Shown here one piece after another: positions 1 to 6,799 of a stretch of DNA of 12,752 nt. Made by a program: the position numbers and the translations under genes. Below the pieces are notes generated by a model, which did not search any database, was not told the origin of the DNA, and saw nothing but the letters and a program-made list of their open reading frames with translations. Position 1 is the stretch's first letter; every line of letters begins with the position of its first letter. The stretch is from Nitrospirota bacterium (lineage in GTDB: Bacteria > Nitrospirota > Nitrospiria > SBBL01 > Manganitrophaceae). The stretch is from the NCBI GenBank assembly GCA_023248505.1, contig JAHFEM010000010.1, positions 1-12,752 of the forward strand, written 5' to 3'.

Positions 1-20
1 CGGCCTGTTGGTTTTAGAAT

Positions 21-273
21 TTCACACCAGGTGCGCCTTGCCCCAGTCTATTTGTATGTGGGGCCGGCGCTGGAAGAAGCTGGTTGATTTCTGATCTTCA
101 CACCAGGTGCGCCTTGCCCCAGTCTATTTGTATGTGGGGCCGGCGCTGGAAGAAGTCTGTTTATCCTCGATCTTCACACCAGGTGCGCCTTGCCCCAATC
201 CATTTGTACGTGGGGCCGGCGCTGGAAGAAGCTGGTTGATTTCTGATCTTCACACCAGGTGCGCCTTGCCCCA
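21..273. repeat. 76-bp tandem repeat array, about 3.3 copies
   Basis: Copies begin at 21, 97, 173 and 249, each with TTCACACCAGGTGCGCC, so the period is exactly 76 bp. The last copy stops at 273, right after its CCCCA arm. Each unit has a 59-bp core and a 17-bp linker. Cores 1 and 2 are identical. Core 3 differs at three positions, all in the loop segment between the hairpin arms. Linkers follow an A-B-A pattern: 80-96 and 232-248 are the same, and 156-172 differs. Within each core GCGCC-TTG-CCCCA faces TGGGG-CC-GGCGC across a 13-nt loop, giving two 5-bp stems around an internal loop. No T-run follows, so it is not a classical terminator. It lies immediately downstream of pdhC. It may extend left beyond the window, although positions 1-20 match the linker only loosely. 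Its function is unknown. Confidence 0.95.
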
Positions 274-289
274 CACCCCATGTCAACAA

Positions 290-1612
290 TTACAGCGCCA
301 AATGAAGCGGGTTCTGAATGATCCGTTTCAATTCTTTGAGAAACTCCGCCGCTTGAACGCCGTCGGCGACCCGGTGGTCGGTGGAGAGGGTGACCTTGAC
401 CGTCCTTCCGATCTCGATTTTACCGCCGGTGGCCGCTCCTTTTTCTAGGCTATCGGTCACGATCGGCTTCTGCAGGATCGATCCGACCGCCAGGACACCC
501 GATTCCGGAGGGGTGATGATGGCGCTGAATGATTCGACATCGTACATGCCGAGGTTGGAAATGCTGAAGGTCGCGCCGGTATACTCTTCCGGCTTGAGCC
601 CTTTCTCGCGCGCCCGTTTGACCTTGTCCCGCACCTCGTTTGAAATCTGGGCCAGCGTTTTATGATCGCAGTCTCGGATGACCGCCGTAATCACGCCGTC
701 CGGAATGCCGACGGCGAGGCCGACATCGATCGACTTGGCAATTCGAACCCGATCCCCCAGGTACACCGACCGGTAGGAAGGAAACTTCTGCAGGGTCAAC
801 GCCACCGCCTTCAGAAAGAGCTCGCTCAACGTCAGCTTGAAGCCGTCGGGCGATTTCTCCAGCTCATCGCGGAACGTGAGAATCTTCCCCATCTCGATCT
901 CGGAGGTCACATAGAAGTGGGGAACCGGCGCCTTGCTTTGGACCATCCGCTTCGCGATCGTCTTGCGGAGCATCGACAGCTCGACCGATTCCCCTTCGGG
1001 AGCGGACGTCTGCGGGCGAGCCTGGCCCGCCGTCGGTCCGGCAGGCGCCGGGGCCGCCGCTCCCTCGATGTCTCGCTGTGTAATCCGTCCACCCGGCCCG
1101 CTTCCCTGAAGGGTCTTGAGGTCGATTCCACGCTCCTGCGCCATTTTTCTGGCCAGGGGGGAGGCCTTGATTTCCTCCCCTTCCGAACGGGGGGGCGCGG
1201 CGGCGCGGGAGGCTTCCTTTGGAGCCGGTTGTACCAATGCCCCTGCTTCCGCTTGCGGCGAGACCTCCGCCTGAGGTCCCGGCGGTTTTTCCCTTTCGGG
1301 AGGCGCCCCTTTCAACTCTTTCTTTCGCATCCGGGGCTTCGGCTCATGGGAGAGGACCTCATCGACGTTCTCGTCCTCCCGTGCGATCAGGGCGATCAAA
1401 TCGCCCGAGGGGACGACATACCCTTCCGGAACAAGAATTTTCTTGAGCGTTCCCGATGCGAAAGCCTCCAGGTCCATCACCGCTTTGTCTGTCTCCACCT
1501 CGGCAATCGGGTCCCCGCTTTCCACTTTATCCCCTTCGTGCTTATACCATTTGAGGAGAACCCCTTCCTCCATGGTGTCGGTCAACTTCGGCATTACGAC
1601 GCGGTTTGCCAT
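290..1612 (-). CDS. pdhC: Pyruvate dehydrogenase E2, dihydrolipoamide acetyltransferase
   Basis: E2 core enzyme of the cytoplasmic pyruvate dehydrogenase complex. It moves the acetyl group from E1 on a swinging lipoyl arm to CoA, giving acetyl-CoA. The 440 residues show the standard order. A single lipoyl domain covers about residues 1-78, with the lipoylated lysine in E40-T-D-K43. A Pro/Ala/Glu-rich flexible linker follows at about 85-147. The peripheral-subunit-binding domain lies at about 148-184 (SPLARKMAQERGID, GSGPGGRIT). A second Ala/Pro linker leads to the catalytic domain from about 208. The active-site motif D412-H-R-V-A-D-G418 is intact, with His413 and Asp417 catalytic by family knowledge. 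The ATG at 1610-1612 has AGAGG about 6 nt upstream and lies 27 bp after pdhB, so the two are probably co-transcribed. One lipoyl domain is usual for this length; some E2 proteins have two or three. A branched-chain or acetoin E2 is possible, but the E1 genes beside it favour pyruvate. Confidence 0.95.
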   Translation of the reverse strand: MANRVVMPKLTDTMEEGVLLKWYKHEGDKVESGDPIAEVETDKAVMDLEAFASGTLKKILVPEGYVVPSGDLIALIAREDENVDEVLSHEPKPRMRKKELKGAPPEREKPPGPQAEVSPQAEAGALVQPAPKEASRAAAPPRSEGEEIKASPLARKMAQERGIDLKTLQGSGPGGRITQRDIEGAAAPAPAGPTAGQARPQTSAPEGESVELSMLRKTIAKRMVQSKAPVPHFYVTSEIEMGKILTFRDELEKSPDGFKLTLSELFLKAVALTLQKFPSYRSVYLGDRVRIAKSIDVGLAVGIPDGVITAVIRDCDHKTLAQISNEVRDKVKRAREKGLKPEEYTGATFSISNLGMYDVESFSAIITPPESGVLAVGSILQKPIVTDSLEKGAATGGKIEIGRTVKVTLSTDHRVADGVQAAEFLKELKRIIQNPLHLAL

Positions 1613-1639
1613 AGCAACCTCTGCATTGATGATTTAGAA

Positions 1640-2620
1640 TTACTCGAGATACATCGCCTTTTTGACCGCGTGGATAATCTTTTCGGTGCTTGGAAGCGCG
1701 GCCTGCTCCAGATTCTTTGCGTAGGGGATCGGCACGTCCTCTCCCGTGACCCGCTCGATCGGGGCATCGAGAATATCCAGCGCCTCATGGGTGATCCGAT
1801 CGGAAATTTCGGCGCTCACCCCGCCATAGGGCCAGGCCTCTTCGACAATCACAGCGCGGTGTGTCTTTCGAACCGAATTGAGGATCGTTTCCATATCCAA
1901 GGGGCGGAGCGTCCTCGGATCGACCACTTCGGCCTCGATCCCCTGCTGCGCGAGCTGTTCCGCCGCCCTCAGGCACAAGAGGAGCATCTTCGACCAGGCG
2001 ATCAGGGTCACATCTCTCCCTTCTCGTTTCACATCGGCCGCGCCGATCGGAATCGTATAGTCCCCTTCCGGCACGTCGCCCATCGTCCCGTAAAGGGCCT
2101 GCGCCTCGAAGCAGATCACCGGATTGTCATCCCGAATGGCGCTCTTGAGGAGGCCCTTTGCATCCTTGGGAACGGAAGGAGCAATCACCTTGAGGCCGGC
2201 GATATGACAGTAGAGCGACTCCAGGCTCTGAGAGTGCTGCGCCGCCAGGCGCGCAGCCGAACCGCCGGGCCCTCGAACGACGATCGGGACTTTGAATTGC
2301 CCTCCCGACATCGACCGGATCTTCGCGGCGTTGTTGATGATCTGGTCCATTGCGAGGATTGAGAAGTTGAAGGTCATCATCTCAATGATCGGGCGAAGCC
2401 CGACCATCGCCGCGCCGATGCCGGCGCCGGTAAAACCGGCCTCGGTGATGGGGGTGTCGATCACCCGCATCGGACCGAACTCTTCCAGCATCCCCCGGCT
2501 GACCTTGAACGCGCCTTGATAGAATCCGACCTCCTCACCCATGAGGAAAACTTTGTCGTCACGGCGCATCTCTTCGCTCATGGCTTGTCCGAGCGCCTCA
2601 CGATAAGCAATATGGGCCAT
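1640..2620 (-). CDS. pdhB: Pyruvate dehydrogenase E1 component, beta subunit
   Basis: Beta subunit of the alpha2beta2 thiamine-diphosphate E1 enzyme that decarboxylates pyruvate and acetylates the E2 lipoyl group. The 326-residue length is typical. Family landmarks visible are the N-terminal REALGQAMSEEM segment, GEEVGFYQGAFKVS (28-41), the DTPITEAGF segment (55-63) with the glutamate that by family knowledge contacts the thiamine ring, RGPGG at 116-120, the AQHSQSLE segment (127-134), and the C-terminal transketolase domain with DPRTLRPLD (234-242) and EEAWPYGG (260-267). The ATG at 2618-2620 is preceded by GGAGG with 4 nt spacing. It follows pdhA by 100 bp, a stretch that holds a strong G/C-rich hairpin, and precedes pdhC by 27 bp. 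An acetoin or 2-oxoisovalerate dehydrogenase beta subunit would look similar, and the substrate is inferred from the operon as a whole. Confidence 0.94.
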   Translation of the reverse strand: MAHIAYREALGQAMSEEMRRDDKVFLMGEEVGFYQGAFKVSRGMLEEFGPMRVIDTPITEAGFTGAGIGAAMVGLRPIIEMMTFNFSILAMDQIINNAAKIRSMSGGQFKVPIVVRGPGGSAARLAAQHSQSLESLYCHIAGLKVIAPSVPKDAKGLLKSAIRDDNPVICFEAQALYGTMGDVPEGDYTIPIGAADVKREGRDVTLIAWSKMLLLCLRAAEQLAQQGIEAEVVDPRTLRPLDMETILNSVRKTHRAVIVEEAWPYGGVSAEISDRITHEALDILDAPIERVTGEDVPIPYAKNLEQAALPSTEKIIHAVKKAMYLE

Positions 2621-2636
2621 TCATCCTCCAAAAGCC

Positions 2637-2709
2637 GGTAGGCGGAAGGGAGGGGGGGGAGGGGGAAAAGATGAAAAAATATTGGGCCCTTCCCCCTGCC
2701 GCGCCTACC
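2637..2709 (-). promoter_or_regulatory. G/C-rich intercistronic hairpin between pdhA and pdhB
   Basis: The 100-bp gap between the pdhA stop and the pdhB start contains nested inverted repeats. The outer arms are GGTAGGC (2637-2643) and GCCTACC (2703-2709). The inner arms are GGGGGAA (2661-2667) and TTCCCCC (2690-2696). The 2643-2665 part of the plus strand is an almost uninterrupted purine run with G tracts of 3, 8 and 5. In the pdh transcript this reads as a large stem with a T-rich internal stretch, but with no T tract after the stem. It could be a processing or stability element, or could slow transcription. The effect on subunit ratios is inferred. Confidence 0.6.
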
Positions 2710-2720
2710 CCTCCCGTTAT

Positions 2721-3692
2721 TTATGGTGAATAAACGTACTCTGTCAGCGCGGAGAGCGGCGGCTCCGGGCTCTTGTCGGCAAACTCGACCGACTCCAGAA
2801 CAATATCCTGAATTTCGCGTTCCATCTTCGCGACCTCCTCGGGGGTGATCTCCTTTGCCTCCAGCAACCGTTTCTGCAGGGTCGAGATCGGATCGCGTTT
2901 TTTCTGTTCATCAATCTCCGCCTTCGTACGGTAGTGCCCGTGGGCCGGATCGGACATCGAATGTCCCATGTACCGATAGGTCCGCGCTTCCACAAAAATC
3001 GGCCGCTTCGAGCTGCGGACGCCGTCGATGATCTCCTTCATTTGAGTATAGACGTCGATCACATCCATGCCGTCGACATGATGGAACGGCATGTCATGCG
3101 CCCGGGCGGCATGGGCGATGTCATAGATCGCCGACGACCGCTCGACCGGCGTCCCCATTCCGAATCGGTTGTTCTCACAGATATAAACGACCGGCAATCG
3201 CCAGAGCGAGGCGAGATTAAGCGCCTCGTGAAAATTCCCCGACGGAACGGAACCCTCTCCGAAGAAACAGAGCGCCACCTGATCTTTTTTCTGATATTTC
3301 ATCGCAAAGCCGATCCCGGTGGCAAGGGGAATATGCCCTCCGACGATGGCATAGCCCCCCATGAAGTTCCGGCTGGCATCGAAGAGGTGCATCGATCCCC
3401 CCATTCCCTTCGAGACCCCGGTCGCTTTTCCGAACAACTCCGCCATCACCCGCTTCGGCTCCAACCCGCGCGCCAAGGCATGTCCATGGTCCCGATACGC
3501 CGTGACGATGTAATCATCGGGGTTGGCCGCCGCGATCGACCCGACCGCCACCGCCTCTTCGCCGATATAGAGATGGCAGAATCCGGCGATCTTTCCGAGC
3601 GCATACATCTCGGCCGCTTTTTCCTCGAATCGACGGATCAGCGTCATCTGCCGAAGAAATTCAAGCAGCGGTAACTTTTGCTTGGAAGTCAT
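2721..3692 (-). CDS. pdhA: Pyruvate dehydrogenase E1 component, alpha subunit
   Basis: Alpha subunit of E1, which carries the thiamine-diphosphate/Mg binding motif. From the ATG at 3690-3692 the protein has 323 residues. The ThDP motif runs from G145-E-G-S to N174-N175 (usual form GDG...NN). The family segments YIGEEAVAVG (42-51), YRDHGHALARG (66-76), GKGMGGSMH-like SKGMGGSMH (94-102) and the phosphorylation-loop equivalent YRYMGHSMSDP (239-249) are present. An upstream in-frame ATG (3729-3731) would add 13 residues, but the chosen start has GGAGA about 7 nt upstream and matches where E1-alpha proteins begin. First gene of the pdhA-pdhB-pdhC operon, with its own promoter at 3801-3829. The E3 gene (lpd) is not adjacent. 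By sequence alone, acetoin dehydrogenase alpha is an alternative. Confidence 0.94.
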   Translation of the reverse strand: MTSKQKLPLLEFLRQMTLIRRFEEKAAEMYALGKIAGFCHLYIGEEAVAVGSIAAANPDDYIVTAYRDHGHALARGLEPKRVMAELFGKATGVSKGMGGSMHLFDASRNFMGGYAIVGGHIPLATGIGFAMKYQKKDQVALCFFGEGSVPSGNFHEALNLASLWRLPVVYICENNRFGMGTPVERSSAIYDIAHAARAHDMPFHHVDGMDVIDVYTQMKEIIDGVRSSKRPIFVEARTYRYMGHSMSDPAHGHYRTKAEIDEQKKRDPISTLQKRLLEAKEITPEEVAKMEREIQDIVLESVEFADKSPEPPLSALTEYVYSP

Positions 3693-3800
3693 GATGCATT
3701 CTCCTCGATGGTGGGAATCTCGTCGCAGCAATCAAGCCTTGAGGAGGCGATCACCGGGCCGGGACGGCGCTATGGAACGGGTTGAATTCAGATTAAAAAA

Positions 3801-3829
3801 ATTCTAGCAGGTTTGGCCTCAAAAATCAA
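3801..3829 (-). promoter_or_regulatory. sigma70-type promoter of the pdh operon, extended -10
   Basis: Reading the minus strand, TTGATT (3824-3829) is followed after exactly 17 bp by TAGAAT (3801-3806). TGC directly precedes the -10 box, making an extended -10. The -10 matches consensus at 5 of 6 positions and the -35 at 4 of 6. Transcription would begin near 3794, leaving a leader of about 100 nt before the pdhA ATG at 3692. Confidence 0.65.
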
Positions 3830-3928
3830 AAGGGGAGAGGGGGCAATGCGGAGTGAAGACCCGCACACTTTTTCTTTTTTCATCCGGCCTTTCATTCCGC
3901 ACGCTCCCTTCCGTACGCTGCACTTGTC

Positions 3929-3958
3929 TTGACACCCTCGAAAAAAATCTGTTACGTT
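3929..3958 (+). promoter_or_regulatory. Probable glgC promoter
   Basis: A perfect -35 box TTGACA (3929-3934) is followed at 17-18 bp by a poor -10 box, TTACGT or TACGTT (3952-3958). The better TAGAAT at 3958-3963 is 23 bp away, which is too far. Transcription would begin near 3965, giving a leader of about 128 nt if translation begins at 4093. The weak -10 beside a perfect -35 and direct repeats suggests dependence on an activator, which is inference. Confidence 0.45.
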
Positions 3959-4092
3959 AGAATTGGATTTTTAAGTGCCCGTTGACCTCCTCTAACCGCG
4001 CCGGATGCCCGTGCGCGACGCTCGATGAGAGGATTTCCCCCCACGTGCGCATTCCAAATGGATCGATTCCCTTCAATGCTTCAGAGGTTCAA

Positions 4093-5313
4093 TTGAAGAG
4101 ACCCCAAATGCTCGGGATGGTGTTGGCCGGCGGCCGCGGAGAGAGACTCTTTCCGTTGACCCGCGATCGAAGCAAGCCCTCCGTTCCCTTCGGCGGAAAG
4201 TATCGGATTATCGACTTTGTCCTGAGCAACTTCATCAACTCCGGGATTTATTCGATCTATGTCGTGGTCCAGTACAAGTCCCAGTCTTTAATTGAGCATC
4301 TCCGGGCCGCCTGGCGGCTCGGGGGGCGGATCAAGAACCAGTTTATCACAATCGCTCCCCCGCAGATGCGGCGGGGGGAGGTCTGGTATCGTGGAACAGC
4401 CGACGCGGTTTATCAAAATCTCCATGTCGTCCGGAACTTCAACCCCGAACTGGTGGTGGTTTTCGGCGCCGACCATATTTACCGGATGGATGTGGCCCAG
4501 ATGATGGACTTTCACAAGGAGCGGAAGGCCGATGTGACGGTGGCGGCGATTCCGGTGCCGATCGAGTCGGCCCATCGGTTCGGCGTCATCAAGGTGAGCA
4601 AGGAGGGACGGATCATCGGCTTTTTGGAAAAGCCGAAGGAACCCCCTCCCATGCCGGGCAATCCCAAATTTGCTTACGCCTCGATGGGGAATTATCTCTT
4701 CAATCGAGATATCCTGATGGAGGCGCTTCTCCGAGATGCCAAACGAACCAGCGAGCATGATTTCGGTCGAACGATTATCCCCGAGCTCTTTCCGGAGGCG
4801 CGGGTCTTTGCATACGATTTCAGCCGGAATGAGGTCCCAGGGATCAAACCGTACGAAGAGCGGGGCTACTGGAGGGATGTGGGAAATATCCAGGCCTATT
4901 ATGACGCGCACATGGATTTGCTGGGAGAGCATTCCCGGTTCGACCTGAATAATCTCGAATGGCCGATCCTCTCCGACGCGGTCAATGCGCCGGCGGCGCG
5001 GGTCATGCGTGGAGAGGTGGTCGACTCCTTCATCGGGGAAGGGAGCATTGTTAAAGGGGCCAAGGTCAAACGGTCGATTATTGGGCGCGGGGTCGTGATC
5101 GAAGAGGGGGCCGAGGTGGAAGACTCCATCCTCATCGACTTCTGTGAGATCGGACCCGGCTGCCGGATTAGACGGAGCATCCTCGATCGGTTCAATATCA
5201 TCAAACCGGGCGAGCGAATCGGCTATGATCTGGAGCAAGACCGACGACGGTTTACCGTGAACAACAAAGGAATCGTCACGATTCCACGCAACCCGACACG
5301 ATTCTTCTATTGA
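4093..5313 (+). CDS. glgC: Glucose-1-phosphate adenylyltransferase (ADP-glucose pyrophosphorylase)
   Basis: Makes ADP-glucose and pyrophosphate from ATP and glucose-1-phosphate, the committed step of bacterial glycogen synthesis. From a TTG start at 4093 the protein is 406 residues (M-KRPQMLGMVLAGG). AGAGG lies 5 nt upstream of this TTG. The open frame extends to a TTG at 3982, but those 37 residues do not resemble the family, and an ATG at 4108 is a further alternative. The nucleotide loop GGRGERLFPLT (13-23) and SKPSVPFGGKYRIIDF (27-42) form the N-terminal pyrophosphorylase signature. GADHIY holds the likely catalytic Asp127. F177-L-E-K180 is the glucose-1-P lysine site, and YWRDVGN (259-265) is conserved. 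The C-terminal part from about 295 shows hexapeptide-repeat left-handed beta-helix character (SFIGEGSIV, SIIGRGVVI, CEIGPGCRI). First gene of a four-gene glucan block. Allosteric control is expected for the family, but its effector cannot be read here. Confidence 0.95.
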   Translation: MKRPQMLGMVLAGGRGERLFPLTRDRSKPSVPFGGKYRIIDFVLSNFINSGIYSIYVVVQYKSQSLIEHLRAAWRLGGRIKNQFITIAPPQMRRGEVWYRGTADAVYQNLHVVRNFNPELVVVFGADHIYRMDVAQMMDFHKERKADVTVAAIPVPIESAHRFGVIKVSKEGRIIGFLEKPKEPPPMPGNPKFAYASMGNYLFNRDILMEALLRDAKRTSEHDFGRTIIPELFPEARVFAYDFSRNEVPGIKPYEERGYWRDVGNIQAYYDAHMDLLGEHSRFDLNNLEWPILSDAVNAPAARVMRGEVVDSFIGEGSIVKGAKVKRSIIGRGVVIEEGAEVEDSILIDFCEIGPGCRIRRSILDRFNIIKPGERIGYDLEQDRRRFTVNNKGIVTIPRNPTRFFY

Positions 5314-5377
5314 GACGGACGTCCCGGACCAGGGCTTTCAGATCATACTCGCGCATTCTCATTTCAGGGGGGGGGCA

Positions 5378-6799
5378 GTGAAAAAAATCATATTCGGCAC
5401 CTCAGGTTGGCGGGGAATTCTGGCGGAAGATTTCACCTTCGACCGCGTTCGGGTCGCCGTGCAGGCGATCGCCGATGATCTGAATCAGAATCGAGGAGGC
5501 GCACCGCACCAGGTCATCGTCGGCTATGATACCCGCTTTCTCGGAAAGCGATTCGCGGGAGCGGCGGCCTCGGTTCTCGCCGGCAACGGCATTCGCGTCC
5601 TCCGATCGACCGACCCGGTTCCGACGCCGGTCGTCTCTTTTGAAATCCTCCGAAGAAAGCTTTCAGGAGGGATCACGGTGACGGCGAGCCACAACCCCCC
5701 GGAATGGAACGGGCTGAAATTCTCCCCCGCGTGGGGAGGGCCGGCCCTGCCGGAGACGACCCAACGAATCGAAAATCGCGCCAACGCCCTCCTGGAAGGT
5801 CCGGAAACGATTCCGCAGCTAGAGCAGACCGCGGCAGAAGCACAAGGGCTCTGGCGAGATGAGCGGATCGGAGACGCTTATCGGGAGACGGTCTCCCGCC
5901 TCCTCGACCGGTCGGCCTTTGAGCAAGGAAAATTGCGAGTGGCGGTCGATCCCTTTTGGGGAACCTCTCTGGGGTACCTCGATCGGATCCTGCTCGAAAT
6001 GGGGGCGACCATCGACCTGATTCATGCCGAGCGGAACCCGCTGTTCGGCGGCATTCGCCCCGACCCGGAAGGGGAAAGTCTTTCGGATCTCATCCTGAAA
6101 ACGCGCGAGGGAGATTACGATCTGGGCCTCGCGACCGATTGCGATGCAGATCGATTCGGGGTTCTCGACCGGGGCGGCATTCCGATCGCGCCGAATTACA
6201 TCATCGCCCTCCTCGTCGATTACCTGGTCACCGACCGGAAGTGGACCGGCAAGGTCGCGCGGAGTGTCGCCACCTCTCATCTGGTCGACGCCGTCGCGCG
6301 GCACCATCGATTGGAAATAATTGAGACACCCGTCGGATTTAAATATATCGGCGAGTTGATTGCAAAAAATGAAATCCTTCTGGGGGGCGAAGAGAGCGGC
6401 GGCATCTCAATCCGGGGACATCTTCCGGAGAAAGACGGCATTCTCACCTGCCTGCTCGTCGCGGAGATGGTCGCCAAGCGCAAGCGCTCCGTCCGGGCGA
6501 TGCTCGATGATCTCTTCCGGCGGGTCGGCGCCTTCTACCCGCTCCGTCGCGATGTGCACCTCTCGGAAGAAGGCCGGGAGCGGGTCGCCGCCCTACTAAA
6601 GAACCTACCTGCTAAAATAGGGGGGAAGAACGTGGTCTCAACCTCGAAACTCGATGGAACGAAGTTTTTCTTGGAGGGGGGAGGTTGGGTGTTGATCCGC
6701 CCCTCGGGAACCGAGCCGGTGGTGAGGATCTATATTGAAACCTCGGAGGAGAAGGAGTCCGAGCGTCTGGCGGGGAGCTGCCAGGCTTTGATTGAGTAA
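5378..6799 (+). CDS. Phosphoglucomutase/phosphomannomutase family protein
   Basis: Alpha-D-phosphohexomutase, most likely interconverting glucose-6-phosphate and glucose-1-phosphate to feed GlgC, whose gene is 64 bp upstream. The 473 residues have all four family signatures. The phosphoserine loop is T102-A-S-H-N-P-P with Ser104. The metal loop is D254-C-D-A-D258-R. The sugar-specificity loop is GEESGG (337-342). The C-terminal phosphate-binding loop is RPSGTEP (441-447). The N-terminal FGTSGWRGI (6-14) is also diagnostic. The start is GTG at 5378, just after a run of nine G that supplies a Shine-Dalgarno site. The stop codon is directly followed by the ATG of the next gene. Phosphomannomutase or phosphoglucosamine mutase activity is possible. 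The specificity loop reads GEESGG rather than the GEQSGH usual in GlmM, and the context favours glucose phosphates. No gene symbol is given because specificity is uncertain. Confidence 0.92.
   Translation: MKKIIFGTSGWRGILAEDFTFDRVRVAVQAIADDLNQNRGGAPHQVIVGYDTRFLGKRFAGAAASVLAGNGIRVLRSTDPVPTPVVSFEILRRKLSGGITVTASHNPPEWNGLKFSPAWGGPALPETTQRIENRANALLEGPETIPQLEQTAAEAQGLWRDERIGDAYRETVSRLLDRSAFEQGKLRVAVDPFWGTSLGYLDRILLEMGATIDLIHAERNPLFGGIRPDPEGESLSDLILKTREGDYDLGLATDCDADRFGVLDRGGIPIAPNYIIALLVDYLVTDRKWTGKVARSVATSHLVDAVARHHRLEIIETPVGFKYIGELIAKNEILLGGEESGGISIRGHLPEKDGILTCLLVAEMVAKRKRSVRAMLDDLFRRVGAFYPLRRDVHLSEEGRERVAALLKNLPAKIGGKNVVSTSKLDGTKFFLEGGGWVLIRPSGTEPVVRIYIETSEEKESERLAGSCQALIE

Larger units (their letters stand above)
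3693..4092. other. Divergent intergenic region between pdhA and glgC
   Basis: About 400 bp with no convincing gene. It holds the pdh promoter (3801-3829) and a probable glgC promoter (3929-3958). Between them are an imperfect inverted repeat, TGCGGAGTG (3847-3855) against CATTCCGCA (3893-3901) with 8 of 9 positions pairing, and a direct repeat CCGCACGCT (3897-3905) / CCGTACGCT (3911-3919) with 14-bp spacing. The direct repeat lies 10 bp upstream of the glgC -35 box, as an activator site might. No regulator is identified. The stretch 3982-4092 is open in the glgC frame but is probably leader, not protein. Confidence 0.55.

Noticed and set aside
21..273. CRISPR array
   Set aside because: Cores are 59 bp and linkers only 17 bp, two of three linkers are identical, and no cas genes are present.
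1..289. Intrinsic terminator for the pdh operon
   Set aside because: Hairpins are strong but no T tract follows on the minus strand, so a terminator cannot be claimed.
107..448. 113-residue plus-strand ORF across the repeat array and the end of pdhC
   Set aside because: It runs through tandem repeats and then antisense to pdhC, with no ribosome binding site or recognisable sequence.
662..2362. 566-residue plus-strand ORF antisense to pdhC and pdhB
   Set aside because: A long shadow frame in GC-rich genes. It crosses the pdhB-pdhC boundary, its Arg/His/Gly-rich composition is typical of antisense reading, and both real genes are unmistakable.
3693..3731. 13-residue N-terminal extension of pdhA
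   Set aside because: The internal ATG at 3692 has a GGAGA ribosome binding site and fits the family start better.
4288..5238. 316-residue minus-strand ORF opposite glgC
   Set aside because: Antisense shadow of a conserved gene, rich in His/Arg/Pro/Asp, with no family features.
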